In this document: in pieces, positions 25,379-32,899 of the stretch | Layout of the letters: each line of letters starts with the position of its first letter | Position numbering within the stretch: the first letter of the stretch is position 1 | NCBI GenBank assembly: GCA_002395155.1 | Contig: DGWD01000018.1 | Location: 1-63,710 of the forward strand | DNA length: 63,710 nucleotides | Source: Treponema sp. UBA4267 | GTDB taxonomy: Bacteria > Spirochaetota > Spirochaetia > Treponematales > Treponemataceae | Reading direction: 5' to 3' | The notes under the pieces: generated by a model | Database searches by the model: none | Seen by the model: the letters and a program-made list of their open reading frames with translations, nothing else | What the model was told of the DNA's origin: nothing | Translations under genes and position numbers: made by a program

Positions 25379-26587
25379 CTACATTTTGCTATCAAGCGAT
25401 TTCCCTTTTTCTTCGTGTTCAAAGTTAGGTAAGAAATCTTTCAAAATTGTTACTACTTCTGCCTTAGTTGTATTTGGCTTTGCAAAAGCATTTTCTAGTT
25501 TTGTAAACAAATCCTGAATCTCACTTACTGGGCGAGCAGTTCTGTTTGTTACAACACCTAATGATTCAAACTGATTCATATCTGTCTGTTCTGTATCAGT
25601 GAAGAATTCTTCATAAGCTTTTTCACCAGTTGTATCAGAACCAGAATAATGAACAGGATATTTTTTTGAACCTTTCTTAAGATCTTCTGCTTTATCAATT
25701 GCTTCCTGGTCAGAATTACATTCCAAAACTTCATATCCATTTTCATGTAAGAAGTCTGTAGCAATAGAAGAAAAAGTCTTCATTTTCTTTTCTTCAAGTT
25801 TAGGGAAGTAGATTTCACGATTCTTTCCAAGCATACAAGCTAACATACAAATCTGGCCACTTTCCTGAGGACTAACAAAATAACGTTTCACATCACTTGG
25901 AGCGGAAATTGGCTGAAGCTTAGACATACGGTCAATAAAACCAGCTGGTAACGAACCATTTGAAAATGCAACATTTGCAAAGCGGGCTGTTTTTACGGGG
26001 AACTTATCAGAATAAGAGAAGATTACGTCTTCCATAATTCTCTTGCTTGCTCCCATAATATTTACAGGGTTAGCAGCTTTATCTGTTGAAACACAGAAAT
26101 ATTCCTCTGGAGGAAATTCTGCAAGCAAGTCCAGAAGCTTCTTTGCATTTAAAACATTATTCTGCAGAAGAGCTTCCACAGAATAAATATCTTTTTCACT
26201 TCGTACATGTTTATGTGCAGAAAAGTTTGCAACTATATCAAAACCGCCACGTGCACGGAACATCTTTTCAAAAACTGGCTGGGCATAATTAATTGGATAT
26301 GGTACATAGTCTTCTGGTACATACATTCCTTTTGTACTTCGCAAGTCGCGGGTAAGTTCTGCAAGGCCATTCTCATTTACGTCAACAACAACAAGAACCT
26401 TTGGTTTGAACTGTAAACAGGCTTTTATAAACGAACTTCCAATACTACCCGCTCCACCAATTACAAGCATAGACTTATCTTTAATTGCTTTTGTCAGTGC
26501 TGCAGAATTATTTTGAATGTCTTTTGCAAAAAGACTTGAGTCACGCTCTGTGACATACTTTGAAATAAATTGTTCGAGATTAATCAT
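25379..26587 (-). CDS. legB: NDP-N-acetylglucosamine 4,6-dehydratase (LegB)
   Basis: 402 residues of the CapD/FlaA1-type SDR. GGAGSIGSSFIKACLQFKPK binds NAD(P); STDKAANPVNIMGASKRIME is the family active-site region (with Met-Lys-type replacement of YxxxK); RFANVAFSNGSLPAGFIDRM and KRYFVSPQESGQI are diagnostic. First committed step of the legionaminic branch, acting on GDP-GlcNAc if the ptmE-like enzyme is the donor source. It is the first gene after the promoter and leader at 26588-26811. The Shine-Dalgarno is weak. Confidence 0.92.
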   Translation of the reverse strand: MINLEQFISKYVTERDSSLFAKDIQNNSAALTKAIKDKSMLVIGGAGSIGSSFIKACLQFKPKVLVVVDVNENGLAELTRDLRSTKGMYVPEDYVPYPINYAQPVFEKMFRARGGFDIVANFSAHKHVRSEKDIYSVEALLQNNVLNAKKLLDLLAEFPPEEYFCVSTDKAANPVNIMGASKRIMEDVIFSYSDKFPVKTARFANVAFSNGSLPAGFIDRMSKLQPISAPSDVKRYFVSPQESGQICMLACMLGKNREIYFPKLEEKKMKTFSSIATDFLHENGYEVLECNSDQEAIDKAEDLKKGSKKYPVHYSGSDTTGEKAYEEFFTDTEQTDMNQFESLGVVTNRTARPVSEIQDLFTKLENAFAKPNTTKAEVVTILKDFLPNFEHEEKGKSLDSKM

Positions 26588-26776
26588 ATTGACACTTATA
26601 ATATAGAAAAGTATTTACCCACAGCTTCGCCACGACGGCCACCAACGCACCCGCCTTAAGAACTTCATCTTCTAACCATCCGGTTACGTGCTTGAACCAA
26701 GCTCCATTCCTGCGATAGCTGTATTTTTTTTACATATGTACAAGAAGGGAACTTAAATGTAAGCCCTCCCTATAAC
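26588..26776 (-). ncRNA. Structured 5' leader of the legB-manC gene string
   Basis: About 190 nt between the predicted transcription start and legB. It includes a hairpin at 26747-26766 (GGG-CUUA, loop, UAAG-UU-CCC), a perfect GCUUG-GUU-CAAGC hairpin at 26690-26702 and a block at 26618-26655 that is much richer in G+C than anything nearby. There is no coding signal that I trust. The preceding unit encodes a NusG paralogue, so the leader may be its loading or antitermination site. The block GGCGGGTGCGTT matches 9 of 12 positions of the E. coli ops element, which may be chance. Confidence 0.5.
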
Positions 26777-26782
26777 ATTTCT

Positions 26783-26811
26783 ATTGTAGTTAAACTTGGA
26801 AGTCAAGTCAA
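26783..26811 (-). promoter_or_regulatory. Sigma-70-type promoter upstream of legB
   Basis: Minus-strand -35 TTGACT (26806-26811), 17-nt spacer and -10 TACAAT (26783-26788). It is the best promoter match in the glycan locus and points into the leader and legB. Confidence 0.7.
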
Positions 26812-26832
26812 TTAAAAACCAAGCTAAAAAAC

Positions 26833-27834
26833 TTAATTCCACCTCTTCTGCCCCGTAACAAGATTCTTGGTTCCTCGCAAAATCTTTCTGAACCAATTAT
26901 TTCTTGGGAAGAGGTTTACAAGTACGCTGATATTTCTAAAACCAGGGAAGAACTGGTAGTCGTTTACCACAAAAAAGAGCTGGCGTCCAACAGAACCTTT
27001 GTCTTTTAAGGTCAAAAATTTATTTACAATCCTTTTTCTTTTTGCTTCTACTGGCAGCTGGATTTTTAAAACTTCTTTTACCTGCAGGTGTGTTTCGTCT
27101 ACATTGGCCATTTCTGGGGTGCGGTTGTCTAAAATTTCTTTGTAGCCTGTAATGCCTACTGAATTGTTTCCGTGCTGGCGGTAGAGCATAAGGGGCTTGT
27201 CTACAAAGTAAACTTGGCCGTAAACTGCGGCAATTTGTACAAAAAAGTAGTCGTGCATCATTATGGCTTTTTCGTCTATTTGGTCTGCAACTTTTTGGTA
27301 GGCTTCTATTAATTTGGAATTACAAAGCATGGTACAACCGGCTACATCGTTACGAAGCAGGCGGAATTTTAAATTCTTTTTATTTGCCTTAAAGCCCATG
27401 TATTTTATAAAGGATTCATACAATACGTTCAAATTTGAATCGACTACTTTTGAGTCTGAATATACAACAACCGGTACATCTGTAGTTTTTTCCTGGTCAT
27501 AGCGGTTTACTAATTCTTCGAACTTATTTGGCAGCCATACATCATCCTGGTCGCAAAAAATATATAATTCTGACTCTACGCTTTTTGCAAGGTTCAAAAA
27601 ATTGCCTTTAGCAGAGCCAAACTTTTTTGTATTTTCTATATTGATGATGGTTTCGGGGTAGTTTTTCTGGTACTCTTCTACAATTTCTAAGGTATTGTCT
27701 TTTGATGAGTCATCTGAAATATAAATTGCAAAATCTTTGTAGCTTTGGGCAAGAAGGCTGTCTAATTGTTCTTTTAAGTATTGGCCGCCGTTATAGGTTG
27801 CCAGTAAAATTGCCAGTCGTTTTTTATTTTTCAT
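26833..27834 (-). CDS. GT2-family glycosyltransferase (rhamnosyltransferase-like)
   Basis: 333 residues. LAILLATYNGGQYLKEQLDSLL, ISDDSSKDNT and FCDQDDVWLPNKFEEL are the GT-A motifs, with DQDD as the metal site; DYFFVQIAAVYGQVYFVDKPLMLYRQHGNN is typical of the rhamnosyltransferase subgroup. It overlaps the Wzx gene by 4 nt and ends the upstream transcription unit. No convincing terminator is seen before the legB promoter. The sugar transferred cannot be read from the sequence. Confidence 0.9.
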   Translation of the reverse strand: MKNKKRLAILLATYNGGQYLKEQLDSLLAQSYKDFAIYISDDSSKDNTLEIVEEYQKNYPETIINIENTKKFGSAKGNFLNLAKSVESELYIFCDQDDVWLPNKFEELVNRYDQEKTTDVPVVVYSDSKVVDSNLNVLYESFIKYMGFKANKKNLKFRLLRNDVAGCTMLCNSKLIEAYQKVADQIDEKAIMMHDYFFVQIAAVYGQVYFVDKPLMLYRQHGNNSVGITGYKEILDNRTPEMANVDETHLQVKEVLKIQLPVEAKRKRIVNKFLTLKDKGSVGRQLFFVVNDYQFFPGFRNISVLVNLFPRNNWFRKILRGTKNLVTGQKRWN

Positions 27835-29282
27835 TTATGAGCTCCAATTTTTAATTTTAGATTATTTAAGCTGCTTTGTAAAAATTCATTTTTCATTATC
27901 ACTAATATTACAAAATAGATTAAGGCTCCGGAAACTGCACCTAGTAGTATTTGTAATATTGGACTTAATGGCAGGTATTTTATTTCCATGTAAACTACAA
28001 GTGCCATAATCACACTGCCTATAATGTACTGTACAAGTGCTTTTTTGATTTTTACTCCACTTATCTCATTTTTTACGCTTATGTGGAATACTATAAACAT
28101 AACAAATTCTGTAATAAGTGTTGCTATTCCCGCTCCAAGTGCTCCGTATTTTGGTATAAACGCAAAATTCAATACTATATCTAGCAAGGCGGCTCCTACT
28201 TCTACATACATGTAGATTTTTTCGCGGCCAAAGGAAATTAAAAGTGCTCCGCTAAGATATCCCGAAATTGAACTGAGTATTACTAGTGGTGCCAGAACCT
28301 GTCCTACGGCTACAGCTGGTAAAAATTCGCTTCCGCACATTAATAATAAAATTGGCTTCATAAGAAGGATAAAGCCCATACAGATTGGGATTGAAAGTGC
28401 ATAAAAAAGATTGAAGATTTGGCCGGTGACTTCCTTTATCTTTTGTGTTTCTTTGGTGCCTACATAATATGAAACACGGGCAAACATTACTGTTGAAATT
28501 GCAGGGAAGAGGTCTCTTATCATTCTTATTATTTTTGATGCAGATGTGTAATAGCCTACTTCTACATCATCTTTTATAAAGCCCACCATTGAGGTGTCTA
28601 AAATTGAAAATACTGTAATTGCTATGCTTGAAAAAAACAGCAAAAATATTGGTTTTAAGTGTTTTTTTATTTCTAGTTTTACTTTTGTTTTTAGGTCTAA
28701 ATATCTTCTGGCGTGGATTAAATTACATACGTTTGAGCCTACATTTGAAATTACCGAAACCAGAGCATAGTTTACTACATCATCACTATTGCGTACTAAA
28801 ATAAAGGTTAAGGCCAGGCTTATTATTTGAAAGATGATGGAGCGCAGTGTTATGTAACCGTACTCTTCCAGGGCGGAATAAAGCCATTCAAAACCTATGG
28901 TATTTAAGATTATGCTGCTAGAATTTACTATGATTAAGATTCTGTAGCTTTCGAACTTTTTTACAAACACCAGGGATGCCGCTAAAAGTATGTATGATAC
29001 CAGGGTCGAAACCATGTTGATCGAAAGCATTTCTTTTGTGAACTTGGCAAGGGCCAGGCGGTCGTTACGAATTTTTGCAGCTTCTCTTATGCCGTAGGAG
29101 CCAATTCCCAGCGAAGCGATTGTGTAAAAGTACATTACTATGGAGTTTGCAAAATTTACTTTTCCAATTCCTTCTGGCATTAATACGCGGGATACGTAAG
29201 GAAAGGTGATGAGGGGGAATACTAACCTTAAAACGTTTCTTACTACGTTAAAAAATGCATTTAGTTTTAGAGATTTTGACAT
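27831..29282 (-). CDS. wzx: Wzx-like flippase, second copy
   Basis: 483 residues with about fourteen hydrophobic segments. The N-terminus LNAFFNVVRNVLRLVFPLITFPYVSRVLMPEGIGKVNFANS is the classic Wzx/RfbX opening. It directly follows the NusG-paralogue gene. Its codon use is less AT-rich than that of the other Wzx at 13152-14513, so the two were probably acquired separately. It may serve a different lipid-linked unit. Confidence 0.93.
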   Translation of the reverse strand: MSKSLKLNAFFNVVRNVLRLVFPLITFPYVSRVLMPEGIGKVNFANSIVMYFYTIASLGIGSYGIREAAKIRNDRLALAKFTKEMLSINMVSTLVSYILLAASLVFVKKFESYRILIIVNSSSIILNTIGFEWLYSALEEYGYITLRSIIFQIISLALTFILVRNSDDVVNYALVSVISNVGSNVCNLIHARRYLDLKTKVKLEIKKHLKPIFLLFFSSIAITVFSILDTSMVGFIKDDVEVGYYTSASKIIRMIRDLFPAISTVMFARVSYYVGTKETQKIKEVTGQIFNLFYALSIPICMGFILLMKPILLLMCGSEFLPAVAVGQVLAPLVILSSISGYLSGALLISFGREKIYMYVEVGAALLDIVLNFAFIPKYGALGAGIATLITEFVMFIVFHISVKNEISGVKIKKALVQYIIGSVIMALVVYMEIKYLPLSPILQILLGAVSGALIYFVILVIMKNEFLQSSLNNLKLKIGAHK

Positions 29283-29795
29283 TTATTTTTTCTCCACTAA
29301 TTCGTAGGACAGGCTTACCTGACGCAGGCTGCCCATAAAATCTATTTCTATGTTTACTCTTTTGTTGCGGCGGTTTACTGCTACTACTTTTCCGGTAAAA
29401 TCTTTGAATGGACCATCTACAATCTGTATGCGGTCGCCGGAGTCGAATGTAACTGGAACCAGGTCTATTGTCGAGCCGAATTTTAAAATTGAAGCAACTA
29501 TGTTCAGGTCGCTGTTTGATAAGGGGCTTATTTCTTGATTTGAGGGTAAAAAGCGGAGGAAGTGTTTTCCTTTTGAAAGGCTTCTTAGTTTTATGGAGTC
29601 TCTTTCTTCTGTTTCTAAAAAAACATAGCCTGGAAAAAATGGATCGTAATATTCTTTTCCATTTTTTAGTCGCATCTGCTTTTTTAGAAAGTGTATTTTA
29701 CCTTCTAAGGGGCCGTTTGGGCTTAGCAGGTCTTTTACACTTTCTTTAAAGTTTTCTTCCATTCCAGTACGCACAGAAATGCAGTAGAAGTTCAA
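29283..29795 (-). CDS. NusG-paralogue transcription antiterminator (LoaP/RfaH-like)
   Basis: 170 residues with an NGN domain (1-105; FYCISVRTGMEENFKESV, DPFFPGYVFLETE) and a C-terminal KOW domain (IQIVDGPFKDFTGKVVAVNRRNKRVNIEI). Housekeeping NusG is normally beside rplK and secE; this one lies at the head of a polysaccharide locus, as LoaP and RfaH do. It would bind paused RNA polymerase and carry it through terminators in the ~26-kb gene string. The promoter, leader and internal hairpin downstream suit that role. Confidence 0.88.
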   Translation of the reverse strand: MNFYCISVRTGMEENFKESVKDLLSPNGPLEGKIHFLKKQMRLKNGKEYYDPFFPGYVFLETEERDSIKLRSLSKGKHFLRFLPSNQEISPLSNSDLNIVASILKFGSTIDLVPVTFDSGDRIQIVDGPFKDFTGKVVAVNRRNKRVNIEIDFMGSLRQVSLSYELVEKK

Positions 29796-29818
29796 ATTTT
29801 CCTCCAGAGTGGCATATT

Positions 29819-30724
29819 TTAATATAGCCTTTCTGGATAATAGCCTTTTTCTACCTTCTTTGCAATTTCGTTGCGAACTATCTGGCGGTCTTCTGTATAG
29901 GTCATGCCAAACCAGTTTTCGCTTGATGAGAAGAATTTTACTTTGCCGTAATTATGTTCCAGCATGTGGCCTACTGCGATTGGAAGGAGGCATTCTTCTT
30001 TTTCTGTATCTGCCTTTGTAGCAATAAAGTTTTCCCAGTATGGCTGGAAGTCGTCTAAAACTCTCTGGCTAAAGCCAAAAAGGTTCATACTTACCCACTC
30101 TTTTCCGGTAAACTCTTTTTTGCTGCCATCTGGAGCTTCGGTAATTATTTTTTCACCCTGATAATAGATATTTTTATTTTCGTTTATGCTTTTTAAGTAG
30201 CCGTTTTCTACTGTACATACTCCGCGGCTTACTGAACCGGAATGACTCATGGTATTTCCAAGTACATAGCCTACCATGGCGTGTTCTGTTGAGTCTGGGC
30301 TTAAGTCTTTTAAGTAGTCTCCCAGAGTTTTAATGGCCTGTCTGCCGTAAAAGTCATCGGAATTGATTACTGCAAATGGGGCCTTAATTGCATCTTTTGC
30401 ACAAAGGATGGCGTGTAAGGTTCCCCAAGGCTTGCTTCTGTTTTTTGATGCATTTAAGGCTTCTGCATTTAAAAGGCTTTCGTGTTCCTGAAATACGTAT
30501 TCTGCATCATATTTTTTTGCAACCTGGTCAAAAAGGCGGTCTCTAAAATCTTTTTCTATATCTTTTCTGATTATATATACAACTTTGCCGTAACCTGACT
30601 TCATTGCATCATAAGTTGCATAGTCTAAAAGGCATTCGTTATTTTTTCCAACAGCTTCTATTTGTTTAATTCCACCGTAGCGGCTGCCAAGTCCTGCTGC
30701 AAGAACTAATAAGGTTGGTTTCAT
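29819..30724 (-). CDS. Sugar-phosphate nucleotidyltransferase family protein
   Basis: 301 residues. The start TLLVLAAGLGSRYGGIKQIEAV is the nucleotidyltransferase GxGxR signature, followed by NSDDFYG with the metal-binding Asp pair. It is a widely distributed subgroup of unknown exact substrate. GGGAGG precedes the ATG. It is the first gene of the unit that continues into the antiterminator 23 nt later, so a role in donor synthesis for the glycan is likely but the sugar is unknown. Confidence 0.8.
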   Translation of the reverse strand: MKPTLLVLAAGLGSRYGGIKQIEAVGKNNECLLDYATYDAMKSGYGKVVYIIRKDIEKDFRDRLFDQVAKKYDAEYVFQEHESLLNAEALNASKNRSKPWGTLHAILCAKDAIKAPFAVINSDDFYGRQAIKTLGDYLKDLSPDSTEHAMVGYVLGNTMSHSGSVSRGVCTVENGYLKSINENKNIYYQGEKIITEAPDGSKKEFTGKEWVSMNLFGFSQRVLDDFQPYWENFIATKADTEKEECLLPIAVGHMLEHNYGKVKFFSSSENWFGMTYTEDRQIVRNEIAKKVEKGYYPERLY

Positions 30725-30809
30725 TTTTTCCTCCCGAATATTTTTGTTATACTAGCCCATATAAATAATTAAATCTATAAGGAAGTTTGACTAATATTTA
30801 CAGTTTTTT

Positions 30810-32438
30810 TTATTCTAAATCGAAGGTTAGGTACTGATAAAAGGGCTGGAAGGGGTCCTCTATCATTCCTCTTGTTTCGCCCAACTCCATCAGCTTGCCG
30901 CAGCTTGCTTCCTGCCATTGTGGAAGGCCTGGTCCATTTGGATTTCCGGTCTTTGCAAAGTTTACCCAGTAGTTTTGCATAATTTCTGAAAGCTCGTAGT
31001 CGGCCTGGGTGTAGATTTTTTTGCCGTTGTAGTCCAGGTTTCCGTAGGCATAAACCATTTCGCCTGAATGCATGGTGCTTACACCCGGATTTGTTTTGGT
31101 AAAGCAGTATTCGTAAACTGGGCGTCCCTGGGCAACAAGGGTGCGGGTCCAGCTTTGATGTGGATAATTGAAACATACGGCACTAAAAAGGTCTGTATAA
31201 AGGCGGTGGGCATCTTTATTGGTTTTTACTTCTTTTAGGCTTAGTATGCCTTCCAAATCGGTTACATTTGGAGAAGTTTTGATTAATTCTATGTAATTCT
31301 TTTTGGTTATAGATCTAAGGATTGTAAAGGCCATTCCTTCATCCATGTTAAATCCGTTTAAAAGTGCTTCTTCGTGGTTCTGTCCTTTCTGGTAGATTTT
31401 CCATGGAGTTTCTGGCAGGGCGTAACCGTCTACCGTCATTGAATTGTGTATATTTTTTGTTTTTAGTAATTTTTTTGCAGGAATTTGGCGTAATTCTTCT
31501 ATATTTGAAACCTTGTATTCCTCCATCACTTTTTGGCCCATTTCTAAGGCTGCTTTGTAGGTGCGGAAGGTGTGTGGCGGTGTTGGAACTACCAGGCTTG
31601 AACTTTCTGCTATTGCACGGCGGAAAAGGCCTTTTGTTAATGGCGAGGCACATAATGCGTTTACTGATGAAGATCCTGCCGATTCCCCCGCTATGGTTAT
31701 GTTGTTGGAGTCGCCCCCAAAGGCCGAAATATTTTCTTTTACCCATTTCAAGGCTTGAATTTGGTCTAAAAGTCCGTAATTTCCTGTACTTCCATGGGGA
31801 CTTTCTTTTGCAAGTTCTTCTGTAGCAAGATAGCCGAAAATTCCTACTCGGTAGGCTACGGTTACTACAATCAGGCCTTTTTTTGCAAGGTTTTCTCCAT
31901 CATACGCTTCAAAATATGATGAGCCGGAAGTCAGGCTGCCACCGTGGATGTAGACTAGGACCGGAAAAGGCTTTTTTGAGTTGGCAATTCCTTCTCCACT
32001 ATCCATTTCTTCTCCACTATCCATTCCTTCTAAGGCAGGGCGCCAGATATTCAGATAAAGGCAGTCTTCCGACATTGGAGCATAGTCACTTCGGTCTCCA
32101 TTTGATTTTATAATTGTGTGATAAAGAAAATTGTAAAAGCGGCCGTTTCTGTTTTGCATGGCAACTGGTGCAAAGTGGCTTGCCTCTAAAACTCCATCCC
32201 AATTTTCTACCGGCTGAGTTTCTTTCCAGCGCAAGTCTCCTACTGGTGGTTTTGCATAAGGAATACCGGCAAAAAGTTCGACATTTCCTTCATCATTTAT
32301 AAGGCCACGAACCAGACCATTTTTAGTCTGGACTATTTGAGTTTGGCCAGTTCCTTTTTGATATGGCGATGCAATTTTGTTACTTGCACAGGCAGTAAGT
32401 AAAAGTGTGATGATGGCTGGGAATAAAAGTTTCTTCAT
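30810..32438 (-). CDS. Type-B carboxylesterase lipoprotein
   Basis: 542 residues. A signal peptide with the lipobox LLLTAC (Cys17) indicates a lipid-anchored periplasmic or outer-membrane enzyme. The alpha/beta-hydrolase core shows LVYIHGGSLTSGSS (oxyanion hole), ITIAGESAGSSSVNAL (nucleophile Ser), NMDEG and MHSGEMVYAYGN (catalytic His). It probably cleaves acyl or feruloyl-type esters. A direct 18-bp duplication (about 31990-32025) encodes MDSGEE-MDSGEG, an extra loop. It stands alone, with its own upstream region shared with the tRNA-Leu promoter. Confidence 0.88.
   Translation of the reverse strand: MKKLLFPAIITLLLTACASNKIASPYQKGTGQTQIVQTKNGLVRGLINDEGNVELFAGIPYAKPPVGDLRWKETQPVENWDGVLEASHFAPVAMQNRNGRFYNFLYHTIIKSNGDRSDYAPMSEDCLYLNIWRPALEGMDSGEEMDSGEGIANSKKPFPVLVYIHGGSLTSGSSYFEAYDGENLAKKGLIVVTVAYRVGIFGYLATEELAKESPHGSTGNYGLLDQIQALKWVKENISAFGGDSNNITIAGESAGSSSVNALCASPLTKGLFRRAIAESSSLVVPTPPHTFRTYKAALEMGQKVMEEYKVSNIEELRQIPAKKLLKTKNIHNSMTVDGYALPETPWKIYQKGQNHEEALLNGFNMDEGMAFTILRSITKKNYIELIKTSPNVTDLEGILSLKEVKTNKDAHRLYTDLFSAVCFNYPHQSWTRTLVAQGRPVYEYCFTKTNPGVSTMHSGEMVYAYGNLDYNGKKIYTQADYELSEIMQNYWVNFAKTGNPNGPGLPQWQEASCGKLMELGETRGMIEDPFQPFYQYLTFDLE
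31990..32025 (-). repeat. 18-bp in-frame tandem duplication in the esterase gene
   Basis: The unit TTCTCCACTATCCATTTC (plus strand) occurs twice in tandem and encodes Met-Asp-Ser-Gly-Glu twice. It lengthens a surface loop before the oxyanion strand. Confidence 0.75.
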
Positions 32439-32483
32439 TTGGACCTCCGCTAATCTTTTTTATAATATATCCCATTTTACCTC

Positions 32484-32512
32484 TTGACACAAATGTCGTA
32501 TTTTTATAAATT
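32484..32512 (+). promoter_or_regulatory. Promoter of the tRNA-Leu/Gly unit
   Basis: TTGACA at 32484-32489 and TAAATT or TATAAA at 32505-32512 (spacing 17 or 15), about 33 nt upstream of tRNA-Leu. Confidence 0.6.
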
Positions 32513-32544
32513 ATTCCAACGTAGCAGACAAATTGCTAAGTCTT

Positions 32545-32624
32545 GCGAGAGTGGTGGAATTGGCAGACACGCTAGACTTAGGATCTAGTGCTTCGGCGTG
32601 AGGGTTCAAGTCCCTCCCCTCGCA
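32545..32624 (+). tRNA. tRNA-Leu (anticodon UAG)
   Basis: Cloverleaf: acceptor GCGAGAG with CCCTCGC (one A-C mismatch), anticodon stem CTAGA/TCTAG with loop CTTAGGA giving UAG, a short variable arm TGCTTCGGCGT and T-arm GAGGG-TTCAAGT-CCCTC. CCA is not encoded. Confidence 0.93.
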
Positions 32625-32646
32625 TCAGTTTTTTACTACAGTTTTT

Positions 32647-32718
32647 GCGGAAATAGCTCAGTGGTAGAGCGCCACCTTGCCAAGGTGGATGTCGCGGGTC
32701 CGACTCCCGTTTTCCGCT
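32647..32718 (+). tRNA. tRNA-Gly (anticodon GCC), copy 1
   Basis: Acceptor GCGGAAA/TTTCCGC, anticodon stem CCACC/GGTGG with loop TTGCCAA giving GCC, T-arm CGGGT/ACTCCCG region. 72 nt, no encoded CCA. Confidence 0.95.
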
Positions 32719-32746
32719 CTAAGGCGTTTGCCTATAAATTATTAAT

Positions 32747-32818
32747 GCGGAAATAGCTCAGTGGTAGAGCGCCACCTTGCCAAGGTGGATGTCGCGGGTC
32801 CGACTCCCGTTTTCCGCT
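32747..32818 (+). tRNA. tRNA-Gly (anticodon GCC), copy 2
   Basis: Base-for-base identical to copy 1 and exactly 100 nt downstream, so a recent tandem duplication. A strong terminator follows. Confidence 0.95.
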
Positions 32819-32828
32819 TAAACTTACA

Positions 32829-32863
32829 ATAGAGACGCAAATGCTTGTGTCTCTATTTTTTTA
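32829..32863 (+). terminator. Terminator after the tRNA cluster
   Basis: Stem ATAGAGAC-GCAA with TTGT-GTCTCTAT (12 pairs, one G-U), loop ATGC, followed by TTTTTTT. Confidence 0.85.
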
Positions 32864-32899
32864 TAAGGCTAATAAAATAAGCCTAAACAGGAGTTCCAA

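Noticed and set aside
26645..26656. Exact E. coli-type ops element
   Set aside because: Only 9 of 12 positions agree, so it is mentioned only as a possibility in the leader entry.
26588..26740. Open frame in the leader on the minus strand that reads as a protein-like string (…GWLEDEVLKAGALVAVVAKLW…)
   Set aside because: No good start codon or ribosome site, an in-frame stop just upstream and an AT-rich end that looks like a promoter; more likely a structured RNA or repeat.
26720..26745. Hairpin with T-run on the plus strand (TTTTTTTTACATATGTA)
   Set aside because: The palindrome TACATATGTA follows rather than precedes the T-run on the plus strand, and no plus-strand gene lies upstream, so it is not a terminator.
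31348..31825. Long frames on both strands inside the esterase gene
   Set aside because: Shadow frames of a complete, well-conserved esterase with all catalytic motifs.
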